Source: Candidatus Nitrosacidococcus sp. I8
GTDB lineage: Bacteria > Pseudomonadota > Gammaproteobacteria > Nitrosococcales > Nitrosococcaceae
Direction of reading: 5' to 3'
Assembly (NCBI RefSeq): GCF_945836005.1
Contig: NZ_OX241534.1
Coordinates: 1,474,275-1,538,274 of the forward strand
Length of the DNA: 64,000 nucleotides
Of the stretch, positions 1-10,608 are shown piece after piece; position 1 is the stretch's first letter; each line of letters opens with the position of its first letter. Under the pieces are notes generated by a model, which worked only from the letters and a program-made list of their open reading frames with translations, ran no database searches and was not told the origin of the DNA. A program made the position numbers and the translations under genes.

Positions 1-390
1 CAGCATATCAATCTACCTTTATCAAAAAATATACTCCAATCTGGTGAACGGATTGTTAAGGTGGATTTAGGAGGGAAATCTGCTTCTAGTCATTTCTACC
101 CTAAAAAATATTATAATAAAGCCACCCTAGTGGAAATAGCTTTAGAGACAGGTAGAACTCATCAAATCCGAGTACATTCGTCTTACCTAGGTAACCCTAT
201 TGCAGGAGATCAAAAATATGGAGATCCTATTTTTAATAAGGAATTAAAAATATTAGGGCTTCATCGATTATTTCTACACGCACGACAAGTAGTGTTTAAT
301 TTTCCTAGAAAGAAAAAACCCATAGAGATAGTAGCCCCTACTCCTACAGAATTAGATAATGTTCTAAAACTGTGGCACGATGAAACATAG
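1..390 (+). CDS. rluC: 23S rRNA pseudouridine synthase, RluC-like, 3' part only
   Basis: The reading frame is open from base 1, so the gene begins upstream of the window; about 129 C-terminal residues are seen. It carries the conserved GRTHQIRVH segment followed by GNPIAGDQKYG, typical of the RluA/RluC/RluD family that isomerises uridines in 23S rRNA. The catalytic Asp motif lies outside the window. RluC is favoured over RluD because the family C-terminus and the sppA neighbour downstream match usual gammaproteobacterial context; the exact paralogue is an inference. The stop is 38 bp before sppA. Confidence 0.85.
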   Translation, partial: QHINLPLSKNILQSGERIVKVDLGGKSASSHFYPKKYYNKATLVEIALETGRTHQIRVHSSYLGNPIAGDQKYGDPIFNKELKILGLHRLFLHARQVVFNFPRKKKPIEIVAPTPTELDNVLKLWHDET

Positions 391-428
391 TGTTTATTTC
401 TTCCAAATACCAATTTTAGAGAGGTTTT

Positions 429-1412
429 ATGTCCGAAGATAGTTCTTCTATCTCTAGTACCCGTCAGCAATCTCAAGGAGAAATGCTAACTTGGGAGCAA
501 AAAACGCTCAAAGAATTAGCTTTTGCCACCCTGAAAGAGCAGCGCCGAGCTCGACGCTGGGCAATTTTCTTTAGATTACTCTACCCTATTCTTTTAATTG
601 TTTTTCTATTCTCTTATCTTTCAAATGGTAGTGAAAGCAGCAACTTAAAAACCTCAAAACCCCATATTGCATTGATATCACTGGATGGAATTATTAGCTC
701 AGGGTTACCTGCCAGTGCAGAGAGTATTAACAAAGGACTAAGTACAGCTTTTACCAGCAAAGGGGTTACTGGAGTAATTTTACGTATTAATAGTCCTGGA
801 GGAAGCCCTGTTCAAGCAGGCTATATTAATGACGAAATACATCGATTACGAGAAAAACATCCTAAAACTCCCATATATACAGTAATTACAGATATCTGTG
901 CTTCTGGTGGATACTATATTGCAGTGGGCACTGATAAAATATACGCAGATAAAGCAAGCATGGTCGGATCCATTGGGGTACTACTTAATAGCTTTGGTTT
1001 TGTAGACATCATGAATAAATTAGGGGTGGAACGGCGGCTATTTACAGCTGGGGATCATAAAGGGTTTCTAGATCCGTTTTCCCCTACCAAAGAAGGAGAA
1101 TCTAAGCATCTTCAAGGAATGTTGGATAATATTCATCAGCAATTTATTAAAAAAGTCAAAGAAGGTCGTGGAAATCGACTTAAAAATAACCCTGATTTAT
1201 TCAGTGGTTTGATCTGGACTGGAGAGCAAGCTCTTGATTTAGGATTAATTGATGGATTAGGTGATAGTGAGTATGTTGCTAGAGAGCTGTTAGGTACAGA
1301 AAAAATAGTAGATTATACCTCCAAACCTGATCTACTAGAGCGACTTGGTCATCAGTTTGGCACTACGCTAAGTTATGTATTATCGAACTTAAGAATAAGC
1401 TATTTGCAGTAA
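429..1412 (+). CDS. sppA: signal peptide peptidase SppA, short 36K type (S49 family)
   Basis: Inner-membrane serine peptidase of 327 residues that degrades cleaved signal peptides. One hydrophobic segment lies at about residues 44-64, preceded by a basic stretch, leaving the catalytic domain outside. The oxyanion/Gly-rich segment NSPGGSP is at 121-127. The nucleophile is Ser159 in ICASGGYY and the general base is Lys211 in GDHKGF, giving the family's Ser-Lys dyad. The length fits the single-domain form rather than the double-length E. coli SppA. An AGAGG ribosome site lies a few bases before the ATG. It follows rluC closely, probably in one transcript. Confidence 0.92.
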   Translation: MSEDSSSISSTRQQSQGEMLTWEQKTLKELAFATLKEQRRARRWAIFFRLLYPILLIVFLFSYLSNGSESSNLKTSKPHIALISLDGIISSGLPASAESINKGLSTAFTSKGVTGVILRINSPGGSPVQAGYINDEIHRLREKHPKTPIYTVITDICASGGYYIAVGTDKIYADKASMVGSIGVLLNSFGFVDIMNKLGVERRLFTAGDHKGFLDPFSPTKEGESKHLQGMLDNIHQQFIKKVKEGRGNRLKNNPDLFSGLIWTGEQALDLGLIDGLGDSEYVARELLGTEKIVDYTSKPDLLERLGHQFGTTLSYVLSNLRISYLQ

Positions 1413-1419
1413 CGCATAT

Positions 1420-2334
1420 ATGTATCGCCAAAATTTAATACAAGATTTAACTAGAATCATTAAAGCAATTCTAACAAATCAATTTGCACGTTGGGCACCT
1501 CATCTTTATATTAAATACACTAAGCAAACAGGTCGAGGATCTAATGAAGCTTCACCTCCTGAGGTAGCACGTTATTTCCAAAATTGCTTTATGGATTATT
1601 TTAATATCTTAGGTATATCTTCAAATGCTATTCCAGAATATCTATCAGGGAAGCATGTATTTGAGTATGGACCAGGAGATGTTCCCGGAGTAGCTTTACT
1701 CATGATTGCACATGGGGCTGAACGTGTTACTTGTATTGATCGCTTTCCGATGCTTGCTTTCTCACCTAAAAATATTGAAATTATGAATCAACTCATGGCT
1801 AACATGAGCGGGGAGATATTACAAAGAGTAAGGGATTGCTTTTTAGAAAATGGAAATCCATCTTCTGGTTTTTCATCTCGTATCCAGTATTTAGTACGCC
1901 AGAATGGGCTTTCTGGATTATATGAGGAAGCTGACTTAATTATTTCTCGGGCTGTATTAGAGCACACAAATGATTTATCTGCTAGTTTTACTGATATGCG
2001 TCAAGCCCTACGTAAAGGGGGCATCACCGCACATCAGGTAGATCTAAAAAGCCATGGCTTACATAGAAAAAATCCACTAGACTTTCTTACGTGGTCAAAT
2101 TATCTTTGGTCATGGATGTACTCTTATAAAGGAGTGCCTAATCGATTACGTATTAACCACTATAGAGAGTGTATAGTGAGTACAAATTTTAAAACAATTC
2201 TAATTCAACCTACCGCTATCGCAAACGAACAGGACATAAAATCAATAAGACCATACCTTGCCAAATCATTTCAGAATATTTCAGATGAAGATTTATTATG
2301 CCTTGGTTTTTGGGTAGTTCTCGAAAAGATTTAA
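1420..2334 (+). CDS. class I SAM-dependent methyltransferase, substrate unknown
   Basis: Protein of 304 residues starting 7 bp after the sppA stop, so probably co-transcribed. A Rossmann-type SAM site is visible as VFEYGPGDVPG (near residue 85) followed by a second strand ending in CIDRF. A later segment (LIISRAVLEHTND) matches the post-motif region of Methyltransf_11/23 proteins that act on small molecules or lipids. No targeting signal is seen. The substrate cannot be told from sequence. It is the last intact plus-strand gene before the broken phosphofructokinase on the other strand. Confidence 0.75.
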   Translation: MYRQNLIQDLTRIIKAILTNQFARWAPHLYIKYTKQTGRGSNEASPPEVARYFQNCFMDYFNILGISSNAIPEYLSGKHVFEYGPGDVPGVALLMIAHGAERVTCIDRFPMLAFSPKNIEIMNQLMANMSGEILQRVRDCFLENGNPSSGFSSRIQYLVRQNGLSGLYEEADLIISRAVLEHTNDLSASFTDMRQALRKGGITAHQVDLKSHGLHRKNPLDFLTWSNYLWSWMYSYKGVPNRLRINHYRECIVSTNFKTILIQPTAIANEQDIKSIRPYLAKSFQNISDEDLLCLGFWVVLEKI

Positions 2335-2359
2335 TATATACCGTATTTAATTTCAAAAG

Positions 2360-3624
2360 CTACATACTCACTGTAAATAACTTATTAAGTTTCTTGGATA
2401 CAAGAATTCCCTTCAGTTGGGCATAATCGGGTAACCCATTCTTATAGGGGGGATAATCTCCCCCGTAAATTAGTGGTAAAAGATAAATACGTGCCTCTTC
2501 CGTAATACCAAATCCATCTGGAGTAATAAAATTTAGAGGGAATTTTTTTCAATATTAGCTACGTTTTTTAGGGGTGTTTTCCCAATTTCCCAGCGATAAG
2601 GGCTATTAGAAGTACGGACAATGGTCGGCATAATTGCATTTTCACCTTTTATTGCAAATTCTACCGCTGCTTTTCCTACTTCGTAGGCTTGTGTTACGTC
2701 CGTTTGAGATGCAATATGTCGTGCTGATCGCTGTAGATAATCAGCTACTGCCCAATGATATTTGTATCCTAATTTTTCTTGTACCATGTTTGCGATAACG
2801 GGAGCTAATCCCCCTAGTTGAGCATGACCAAAGGAATCGTATTTACTGGTTGCTGATAAAAATCCCCCTTTATCATTGCATACCCCTTCTGAAGCTACAA
2901 TGACGCAGTATCCGTAGTTTTTAACGCAGTCATCGACTTTTTTAAAAAATTGCTCAGGTTGAAATGGAATTTCTGGAAATAAAATAATATGGGGAGCATC
3001 TTCTGGTTTTTTTTCCCTAATCCTCCTGCTGCGGCAATCCAACCTGCATGACGACCCATGACTTCTAAAACAAATACTTTGGTTGAGGTGAGCGCCATGG
3101 AAGCTACATCCAATCCTGCTTCCTGTGTAGATAAAGCCACATATTTAGCAACAGAGCCAAACCCAGGACAGTTATCCGTAACCGCTAAATCATTATCAAT
3201 AGTTTTGGGAATACCAATACAAGTTATAGGATATTCTAGCTGCTCTCCGATTTGGGAAACTTTATAAGCGGTATCTTGGGAATCTCCACCACCATTATAG
3301 AAAAAATAACCAATATTATGGGCTTTAAAGACTTCAATTAAACGCTCATATTCAGCTTTATTTTCTGCGAGCCCCTTAAGCTCTATAACGGCAAGAGCCA
3401 AACGCTCCACCAGGGGTATAGCGTAGGGCTGTAATAGTATCATCAGGTTCTTGGCTAGTGTCGATCAGATTTTCCGTGAGAGCTCCAATAATTCCGTTGT
3501 GCCCAGCATATACTTTACCAATCTGCTGAGGGTATTTTCGTGCTGTTTCAATTACCCCGCAGGCTGAAGCGTTAATTACTGCAGTTACACCTCCAGACTG
3601 GGCATAAAATGCGTTTTTTATCAT
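2360..3624 (-). pseudogene. pfp: pyrophosphate-dependent 6-phosphofructokinase, three frameshifts
   Basis: Reads as a PPi-type phosphofructokinase (fructose-6-phosphate to fructose-1,6-bisphosphate using PPi) spread over three frames. The start at 3624 follows a good GGAGG. Segment one ends in GGAFGSCRY; the frame changes by one extra base near 3381-3384. Segment two holds the YNGGGDS and PKTIDND motifs and GRHAGWIAAA, then shifts at an A8 run (3007-3014), where A9 would restore frame. Segment three shifts at an A7 run (2543-2549), where A8 would restore the C-terminal reading ITPDGFGITEEA down to a stop at 2360-2362. Repaired, it is about 421 residues, the usual family length. It is a pseudogene, a slippage-rescued gene, or carries homopolymer miscalls. 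Confidence 0.85.
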
Positions 3625-3656
3625 TTATAAATCCTCCAAGCTACTGTATAAAGTAA

Positions 3657-3694
3657 TTGACACTCTTGGTCTTCCAAGATAGCGTAGCAAGAGT
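3657..3694 (+). promoter_or_regulatory. possible promoter with inverted repeat before adk
   Basis: A perfect TTGACA is at 3657-3662, with a weak -10 (TAGCGT) 17 bp later. A 7-bp inverted repeat ACTCTTG/CAAGAGT at 3662-3668 and 3688-3694 brackets the spacer and -10 and could be an operator. It lies in the 137-bp divergent gap between the phosphofructokinase relic and adk. The weak -10 keeps confidence low. Confidence 0.25.
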
Positions 3695-3761
3695 TTCTAA
3701 AAAATTCTAATAATTTACATAATCGATATAGCTTATTTGTATTAATTAAGGTGATTCCACG

Positions 3762-4421
3762 ATGAGAATAGTACTACTAGGTGCCCCCGGTTCAGGAAAA
3801 GGAACCCAAGGAAAATTATTATCTGAAAAATATAATATCCCTCAAATTTCTACTGGGGATTTATTGCGGGCTGCAGTAGCCGCTAATAGCCCTTTAGGAC
3901 AGCAAGCCAAAGCTGCAATAGATGCCGGTGCATTAGTCTCTGATGAATTGGTAACCCAAATTGTTGCCGAACGACTTATGCAAGCTGATGCAAGAAGAGG
4001 CTATATTCTTGATGGATTTCCTAGAAATTTGCCACAAGCTCAGACTCTAGATAATATTTTAAATGAACAACAAGAACCACTACAAGCGGCTATTTTACTT
4101 CATGTAGATTTAGAGATACTAACAAAACGCCTTACTGGTCGACGTGCTTGTAAAGGCTGTGGGATGATTTACAATATTTATTATTCTCCGCCTAAACAAG
4201 GATCACACTGTGATAAGTGTCATTGCAATGAACTGATTCAAAGATCAGACGATAACGAAGAAACTATTATCAATCGTTTACAAGTATATGAAGAGCAAAC
4301 TGCTCCTTTAATTAATTATTATACTGTTCAAGATAAGTTACACCAAGTGGATGGAGAGCAGGAGATAGAGCAAATTACCCAGCAAATTATTAATATCTTA
4401 GAAACTATATCAAGTATATAA
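3762..4421 (+). CDS. adk: adenylate kinase with zinc-type LID
   Basis: Converts AMP + ATP to 2 ADP in the cytoplasm. The P-loop GAPGSGKGTQ is at residues 7-16 and the AMP-binding STGDLLR follows at about 30-36. The LID carries Cys130, Cys133, Cys150 and Cys153 (Cys155 is a possible alternative), the four-cysteine zinc arrangement common in Gram-positive enzymes; the E. coli LID uses other residues. At 219 residues it is the normal long-LID form. The start ATG is preceded by AAGGTG. The next gene begins one base after its stop, so the two are likely translationally coupled. Confidence 0.96.
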   Translation: MRIVLLGAPGSGKGTQGKLLSEKYNIPQISTGDLLRAAVAANSPLGQQAKAAIDAGALVSDELVTQIVAERLMQADARRGYILDGFPRNLPQAQTLDNILNEQQEPLQAAILLHVDLEILTKRLTGRRACKGCGMIYNIYYSPPKQGSHCDKCHCNELIQRSDDNEETIINRLQVYEEQTAPLINYYTVQDKLHQVDGEQEIEQITQQIINILETISSI

Positions 4422-4422
4422 G

Positions 4423-5301
4423 GTGGCAAATATCTTAGGGGTTGGTAATACTACTTTAGATATTATTCATAGCGTAGCCTCTTATCCAAAGGAAGATGAT
4501 GAAGTAAGAGCAATTTCCAAAGCACGCCGTAGTGGTGGAAATTGTTTAAACACTTTAACCGTGTTAAAACAGCTAGGGCATCATTGCGTCTTTATGGGAA
4601 CATTAGCTAATGATATAGATGGGGTCTATCTCCAGCAACAAATAAAGACGCAGGAAATTAATGTTGATTACTGCCCTATCATAGCGGGAAAAACCCCTAC
4701 TTCTTATATTCTTTCAAGTGAAGATACGGGTGCTCGTACCATTGTTCATTATCGAGATTTAGATTTACCAGAATTAAGTTTTGAAGATTTTAATCATATA
4801 AATCTCTCGCAATTTGATTGGCTTCATTTTGAAGGACGTAATTTACCGGAAATATCTAAGATGATCTCCTTTACTAGGAAAGAATTCTCAACGCTTCCTT
4901 GTTCTATAGAGATTGAAAAGCCAAGAGAAAATATAGAATCTTTATTCTCTCAAGCAGATGTATTGTTTTTTTCTCAGCACTATATAAATCACTTAGGATA
5001 TAAGCATCCTAAAAATTTTTTAAACACCTTACAAGAGAAAATTCCTCATATAGACAAAATTTGCCCTTGGGGTGAGCAAGGAGCTTACAGCATGTTTTCT
5101 AATGGAGAGTTTTTTCATGAGCCTGCATACGCTCCAAGGCAAGTAGTCGATACATTAGGGGCAGGAGATACATTTAATGCTGGCTATATTCATGCTTGTT
5201 TAAATAAATATTCTTTTCCTAAGCGGCTCCATTTTGCTTGCCAGATTGCTGGTAAAAAATGTGAGCAAGAAGGCTTACATAATTTAATTAATATAGTTTG
5301 A
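4423..5301 (+). CDS. PfkB-family carbohydrate kinase
   Basis: Ribokinase-like kinase of 292 residues starting with GTG just after adk. The N-terminal region has the sugar-binding GGNCLNTL segment. The C-terminal signature DTLGAGDTFNAGY includes the catalytic Asp of the GAGD motif. The overall pattern resembles ketohexokinase-type members, but the phosphoryl acceptor cannot be set from sequence. Since the nearby PPi-phosphofructokinase is broken, a role in sugar phosphate metabolism is tempting but is only an inference; this family is not orthologous to the PfkA-type fold. Confidence 0.8.
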   Translation: MANILGVGNTTLDIIHSVASYPKEDDEVRAISKARRSGGNCLNTLTVLKQLGHHCVFMGTLANDIDGVYLQQQIKTQEINVDYCPIIAGKTPTSYILSSEDTGARTIVHYRDLDLPELSFEDFNHINLSQFDWLHFEGRNLPEISKMISFTRKEFSTLPCSIEIEKPRENIESLFSQADVLFFSQHYINHLGYKHPKNFLNTLQEKIPHIDKICPWGEQGAYSMFSNGEFFHEPAYAPRQVVDTLGAGDTFNAGYIHACLNKYSFPKRLHFACQIAGKKCEQEGLHNLINIV

Positions 5302-5307
5302 GGTTTT

Positions 5308-5544
5308 ATGCGTACTTTTAATGATGATAACGGAGTAGCTTGGCAAGCGGCACTTCTTGAGGCTTCCTACGGGAATATTATGTTAGTTTTTAGCCCTCTA
5401 CAAGGAGAAGAGCATAGGAAAAAATTTATGGATACGCCGAATTTAGCAAAAGCAGATCAAAAGTTTCTAAGCTTTAGTGAAGAAGATCTGCGAGCTATGC
5501 TAAGAGAATCTACCCTATGGGATCCAGCAGCAGGATTGGAATAA
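5308..5544 (+). CDS. small conserved-looking protein, function unknown
   Basis: Seventy-eight residues, six bases after the kinase stop and preceded by GAGG. It is acidic in its second half (SFSEEDLRAML), has no membrane segment and no domain that I recognise. The spacing suggests it is part of the adk-kinase operon. It converges on argJ with only 7 bp between stop codons, leaving no room for a terminator. Confidence 0.6.
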   Translation: MRTFNDDNGVAWQAALLEASYGNIMLVFSPLQGEEHRKKFMDTPNLAKADQKFLSFSEEDLRAMLRESTLWDPAAGLE

Positions 5545-5551
5545 TTATCTT

Positions 5552-6769
5552 TTAGCTTCGATATTCTGCATTAATTTTGACATAATCATAGGAAAAATCG
5601 CAGGTCCAAATTTTACTGCTAATTTTACCTCGGCCTAAAACAACTTTAATAGTAATCTCTTCAGTCTTCATTACCTTTTGACCTTTCTCCTCAGAATATT
5701 CTGGATCAATAATTCCTTGGCTAATGACACAAAGATCATTTAAATAAAATGAAACTTTATTTACATCTAAATTTGGAATGCCACTGCGGCCTATAGCTGC
5801 AAGAATTCTTCCCCAATTAGGATCGCTAGCGAAAAAGGCAGTTTTCACTAAAGGAGAGTGGGCAATGGTATAAGCAACTTGAGTGCACTCTTGAGTAGTT
5901 GCCCCTTCTACTACTTCGACAGCAATAAATTTAGTTGCCCCTTCACCATCTCGCACAATAGCTTGAGCCAAATACTGACAAACTTGTGTTAGCGTTTGCT
6001 GAAAAATTATAAAATCTTGACTATCTATTGATTCAATAACGGCAGGTTTCTTTCCAGTAGCAAAAAGTACACAAGCATCGTTAGTAGAAGTATCCCCATC
6101 TACCGTAATCCGATTAAAACTATCTTCAACAGCTTGGTTGAGGCAAGTTTGTAGCAAAGATTTGGGAATCTTTGCATCGGTAGCAAGAAATGCAAGCATG
6201 GTAGCCATATCAGGGCGAATCATGCCAGATCCTTTCGCAATTCCAGTAATGGTTACTGTATGACCCTGAAGTGTACATTGAGCTGAAATTCCTTTAGGTA
6301 CTGTATCGGTCGTCATAATTCCTCGAGCCGCTATTTCCCATCCAGTAGGCGAAAGACTATTCCATAACTTTGATATTCCTGCTTGAATAACTGCAACGGG
6401 TAATGGCATACCGATCACTCCTGTGGAGAAAGGTAACACTTGAGTTATTTCTGTATGATCCAGCTGAGCTAAAATAGTACAGCAGATTTTTGCATCTACT
6501 AGCCCTTGAGGGCCAGTACCTGCATTAGCATTTCCAGAATTAATAAGGAGCAGATGAGGAGAAGTTTGTGCTAAGTGAGCACGTGCAAGCGTAATAGGAG
6601 CTGCACAAAAGGCATTGCGTGTAAATACAGCAGCACAGTTACTTTCCTTTGACGCCTTAATGACTACCAGATCAAGCCGATTTTGATACCGAATTCCTGA
6701 AGCAATCGCTCCAAGCTCAATACCTTCAACAGGGATCAGTTTTGGTAATTGAGCAAGACCAATAGCCAT
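5552..6769 (-). CDS. argJ: bifunctional ornithine acetyltransferase / N-acetylglutamate synthase
   Basis: Transfers acetyl from N-acetylornithine to glutamate in the cyclic arginine pathway. The 405-residue precursor holds the self-cleavage site in [16 protein letters not shown]: Thr190 becomes the N-terminal nucleophile of the beta chain. The oxyanion pair STGVIG (about 115-120) is also present. The C-terminal sequence is intact, with the family's SDPNWGR near residue 316. A membrane protein gene lies 39 bp upstream and secA beyond it, an arrangement known near secA in several gammaproteobacteria. Confidence 0.95.
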   Translation of the reverse strand: MAIGLAQLPKLIPVEGIELGAIASGIRYQNRLDLVVIKASKESNCAAVFTRNAFCAAPITLARAHLAQTSPHLLLINSGNANAGTGPQGLVDAKICCTILAQLDHTEITQVLPFSTGVIGMPLPVAVIQAGISKLWNSLSPTGWEIAARGIMTTDTVPKGISAQCTLQGHTVTITGIAKGSGMIRPDMATMLAFLATDAKIPKSLLQTCLNQAVEDSFNRITVDGDTSTNDACVLFATGKKPAVIESIDSQDFIIFQQTLTQVCQYLAQAIVRDGEGATKFIAVEVVEGATTQECTQVAYTIAHSPLVKTAFFASDPNWGRILAAIGRSGIPNLDVNKVSFYLNDLCVISQGIIDPEYSEEKGQKVMKTEEITIKVVLGRGKISSKIWTCDFSYDYVKINAEYRS

Positions 6770-6808
6770 TAAAGTACTCCTATAATATCCTAAAAAGATA
6801 GATACTAA

Positions 6809-7747
6809 CTATGCATGGATATTATTTGAAGAAGAAAACAGATTTAAATCTACTAGGCTTCTTATTATGCCTATAAGTGCTACTCCTTTAATAATCAGGG
6901 CAGGTGCTGAAAAAAGAATAATATAGAGAGGTATAAGCCACCAACCAGATAATCCTTTTGAGATAAGAATGGCATATAGTGCAGCAATACCTTGAAAGAA
7001 ATACAGCATAATTGCTGCCATAAGCAGATCTACCCATACACTTCCAGGTCCCGGCAAAATTTCTACTGTAATCAAAATTCCTAAAATAATAACTAATCCT
7101 GTAAGAATTTTAGGTAATTTTAGATTTGAAAACTCAGTACGGAAAGTTGTAGCTTGGTTTAAAAATGACTGCCATTTTCGAGCTAATAATATAGTACATA
7201 TTAGACTAGCTTCAAAAAACATAGCGACAAATCCATCCATAAATTCTAAAGCTCCTTCATTAACAAACCCCTGAACAGTAGCACCAGGTACTAAAGAGAT
7301 ATGTTGTTCTAGCCATTTTTTCCACCAAAGTGGCATATTATCAGCTGCAAAATGAGTACCTACTATAAAAAGTACTACAAAAAACCCTGCAACTAAAAAT
7401 GCAATAGTCATGGATCGACTAGCACATAGTACAAGTGTTGAGACAAAGTTAGGCAACCATAGTGTAAGTAAAATAGGTAAAACCACATCTACCTTATGAG
7501 GACCTAATATGTTAATACTAGAAAAAGCCATAAATAAAGCAATCACTGCAGCCCCCATACCTACAACCAACGCTTCTCTAGTCTTTTTTTCTAGAACAAC
7601 TAACCCAATAATTGCACCGTGGAGATAAGCAAATAAGGGAAAGAAAAAGGAAAGAGCACCTGCAAATCCGCCTATCATAATAGCAAGGCTGTTATGCTGG
7701 ATAAGTAGAAAAGTTGCCTCTCTCAGATCAGTGCTAATTTTACTCAT
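6809..7747 (-). CDS. multi-pass membrane protein, DUF2232/YybS-like
   Basis: A 312-residue protein with about eight hydrophobic segments. The C-terminal part (FFQGIAALYAILISKGL, then further membrane helices) resembles DUF2232 (YybS-like) proteins. Their role is not established. Family assignment is by recall of pattern, so it is moderate. It sits between secA and argJ on the same strand and may be read through from secA, 69 bp upstream. Confidence 0.6.
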   Translation of the reverse strand: MSKISTDLREATFLLIQHNSLAIMIGGFAGALSFFFPLFAYLHGAIIGLVVLEKKTREALVVGMGAAVIALFMAFSSINILGPHKVDVVLPILLTLWLPNFVSTLVLCASRSMTIAFLVAGFFVVLFIVGTHFAADNMPLWWKKWLEQHISLVPGATVQGFVNEGALEFMDGFVAMFFEASLICTILLARKWQSFLNQATTFRTEFSNLKLPKILTGLVIILGILITVEILPGPGSVWVDLLMAAIMLYFFQGIAALYAILISKGLSGWWLIPLYIILFSAPALIIKGVALIGIIRSLVDLNLFSSSNNIHA

Positions 7748-7816
7748 GGTTAGTTACCTCTTAAAGATAAGGAGCGTGCACAAAATTATAGTATTTTACT
7801 ATTTCTAGTAAGTAGC

Positions 7817-10546
7817 CTAATTCAACTTCCCATGGCAATGCTTAAATTTTTTCCCAGATCCACAAGGACAAACCTCATTACGCCCTACTTTTCGTTCCTC
7901 TCTTATATAGGGGGTTTTATTAGTTTCATGAATATCACTCGTATCCCTAGTATCAGTTTGCTGTTGTTCTGCTTCTGCCATCGCATTTGCTGATTCATGC
8001 TGATACTGCATAGTAGTCTGGTTACGGCGTTGGTCTTCAACAGCTTCTACATCTGCTTCTGTCTGTATTTGTACTTTAGCTAACAAAGTAACCACATCGT
8101 GTTTAAGACGTCCTAGCATTTCTTGAAATAACTCAAAGGCTTCTCGCTTAAATTCTTGTTTTGGATTTTGCTGTGCATAGCCCCGTAAATGTATCCCTTG
8201 GCGAAGATGATCCATGGTAGCTAAATGCTCTTTCCATTGGTAATCTAATACTTGAAGCATAGCTGCTTTTTCAAAATGGCGCATGATCTCAGCACCTACT
8301 GATTCTTCTTTAGCTTTATAGACTGCATCTGTAGCTTCAATAATACGCTCCCGAAGTGTTTCTTCATGCAGAGATTCATCTGTATGTAACCATTCGGTAA
8401 GATTCAGATGGAGGTTAAACTCACTGGCAAGTTCTTCCTGTAGTCCGTGAACATCCCACTGTTCATCAAGGCTGCCAGGAGGGATATGCTGATTTATAGC
8501 AGTATCGATTATATCATGGCGAATATCTGTTATAGTTTCCGAAATATCCTTAGCTCTCATGAGATCGTTGCGTTGTTCATAAATTACTTTACGCTGATCA
8601 TTGGCTACATCATCGAATTCTAAGAGCTGTTTACGAATATCAAAATTATGCCCTTCTACTTTACGTTGAGCATTTTCAATCGCTTTTGTTACCCATGGGT
8701 GCTCGATGGCTTCCCCTTTTTCCATACCTAATTTATTCATCAACCCAGAAATTTTTTCTGATGCAAAAATACGCATGAGACTATCTTCTAAGGATAAATA
8801 AAACCGACTTGATCCCGGATCTCCTTGCCTGCCTGATCGACCTCTAAGTTGGTTATCAATTCTTCTAGATTCATGGCGCTCAGTACCAATAATGTGCAGC
8901 CCGCCATTTGTCTTTACTTGTGTTTGTCGCTCTTGCCAAACTTGTTTTGTCTGTACTGTTTGCTCCTTGCTTGAATCTTCATCTAAAACAGCTAAGTCTG
9001 CCTCTAAACTACCTCCAAGAACAATATCGGTACCTCGACCTGCCATATTAGTAGCAATTGTAACTGCACCTGCCTTTCCTGCTTGAGCAATAATATGGGC
9101 TTCTTTTTCATGGAATTTGGCATTGAGTACTTGATGCTGAATGTTTTCTTGAGTAAGTAACTTTGAAAGTAACTCTGAGGTTTCAATGGACGCAGTTCCT
9201 ACTAATACAGGTTGATTACGATGGCAGCACTCCTTAACATCTTCAGCGATCGCTTGAAATTTCTCTTGAGCAGTTAAGTAGATTTTATCCCCGTGATCTT
9301 TGCGAATCATAGGTAAATGGGTAGGAATAACTACAACCTCTAGATCATAAATTTGTTGGAACTCATAAGCTTCTGTATCTGCAGTGCCTGTCATTCCAGA
9401 GAGTTTTTCATAGAGACGGAAATAATTTTGGAAAGTAATGGAAGCAAGAGTTTGATTTTCTCTTTGAATGGAAACCCCTTCTTTTGCTTCTACTGCTTGG
9501 TGAAGCCCTTCGGACCAGCGTCTGCCAAGCATCGTTCGCCCAGTAAACTCATCTACAATAATTACTTGATCGTCTTTAACAATATAGTCCACATCCCTAT
9601 GGAAAAGCACATGGGCACGTAAAGCAGAACTAATATGATGCATTAAACTAATATTAGTAGCATCATAAAGATTCTCTCCTTCTTTCATTAAACCGATCTG
9701 GTGGATAATCTGTTCTACTTTTTCATGGCCTGTATCCGTTAAATAGACTTGGCGTGCTTTTTCATCTACGGTGTAATCTCCAGGACCATCTTCCTGATCT
9801 TGTTTTGTTAATTGGGGAATAACTTTATTAATTTTCTGGTATAGCTCAGAGCTTTGCTGTGCAGCCCCAGAAATAATTAGAGGAGTACGTGCCTCATCAA
9901 TAAGAATTGAGTCTACTTCATCTACAATGGCATAGTGTAATTCTCGTTGAACTTTTTCCTCTAAGCTAAAAGCCATGTTATCTCTGAGGTAATCAAAGCC
10001 AAATTCATTATTAGTACCATAAGTAATATCTGCACTATAGGCTACCTTTCGCTCTGCAGGCTCCATATTAGAAAGAATGACTCCAGTAGATAGGCCTAAA
10101 AATTGATATAAAGATCCCATCCATTTAGAATCTCTTTGTGCAAGATAGTCATTAACGGTAACTACATGGACTCCTTTTTCAGGTAAGGCATTGAGATAGG
10201 CTGCAAGAGTAGCAACTAAAGTTTTACCCTCCCCCGTACGCATTTCAGCGATTTTGCCATCATTAAGCACCATAGCTCCTATAAGCTGTACATCAAAGTG
10301 GCGCATTCCTAATACCCGCTTGCCTGCTTCTCGCACCACTGCAAACGCTTCTGGTACTAAATCATCTAGATCCTCGCCTTGGACTAGTCGATTTCGAAAT
10401 TCCTTAGTTTTTTCTTGTAGTTGTTCATCACTTAAATTTGATATGCTCGGTTCAAATGCATTAACTTGATCGACTACTTTATGCAGATTTCGCAATAAAC
10501 GATCATTGCGGCTACCAAATACTTTATTGAGTAATTTAATTACCAT
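7817..10546 (-). CDS. secA: preprotein translocase ATPase SecA
   Basis: ATP motor that drives unfolded proteins through SecYEG. The full-length protein has 909 residues. Walker [10 protein letters not shown] is at 102-110, the DEAD-type box appears in [11 protein letters not shown] (near 208), and motif VI-type [11 protein letters not shown] is near 580. The C-terminal zinc/SecB-binding tail [14 protein letters not shown] is complete. The start ATG is supported by the conserved N-terminus. It is divergent from dciA across a 62-bp gap. Confidence 0.98.
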   Translation of the reverse strand: MVIKLLNKVFGSRNDRLLRNLHKVVDQVNAFEPSISNLSDEQLQEKTKEFRNRLVQGEDLDDLVPEAFAVVREAGKRVLGMRHFDVQLIGAMVLNDGKIAEMRTGEGKTLVATLAAYLNALPEKGVHVVTVNDYLAQRDSKWMGSLYQFLGLSTGVILSNMEPAERKVAYSADITYGTNNEFGFDYLRDNMAFSLEEKVQRELHYAIVDEVDSILIDEARTPLIISGAAQQSSELYQKINKVIPQLTKQDQEDGPGDYTVDEKARQVYLTDTGHEKVEQIIHQIGLMKEGENLYDATNISLMHHISSALRAHVLFHRDVDYIVKDDQVIIVDEFTGRTMLGRRWSEGLHQAVEAKEGVSIQRENQTLASITFQNYFRLYEKLSGMTGTADTEAYEFQQIYDLEVVVIPTHLPMIRKDHGDKIYLTAQEKFQAIAEDVKECCHRNQPVLVGTASIETSELLSKLLTQENIQHQVLNAKFHEKEAHIIAQAGKAGAVTIATNMAGRGTDIVLGGSLEADLAVLDEDSSKEQTVQTKQVWQERQTQVKTNGGLHIIGTERHESRRIDNQLRGRSGRQGDPGSSRFYLSLEDSLMRIFASEKISGLMNKLGMEKGEAIEHPWVTKAIENAQRKVEGHNFDIRKQLLEFDDVANDQRKVIYEQRNDLMRAKDISETITDIRHDIIDTAINQHIPPGSLDEQWDVHGLQEELASEFNLHLNLTEWLHTDESLHEETLRERIIEATDAVYKAKEESVGAEIMRHFEKAAMLQVLDYQWKEHLATMDHLRQGIHLRGYAQQNPKQEFKREAFELFQEMLGRLKHDVVTLLAKVQIQTEADVEAVEDQRRNQTTMQYQHESANAMAEAEQQQTDTRDTSDIHETNKTPYIREERKVGRNEVCPCGSGKKFKHCHGKLN

Positions 10547-10608
10547 AAGATTACTAGGATTTGATTTTTAATATTAAAAAAAGTTAAGTTTAATATAGGA
10601 TTGATACT

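Noticed and set aside
3376-3390. Programmed +1 frameshift of the prfB type in the phosphofructokinase
   Set aside because: No CTT-TGA slip site or internal Shine-Dalgarno is present, and two further shifts follow.
8892-9622. Reading frames opposite secA
   Set aside because: They are antisense shadows of a strongly conserved gene.
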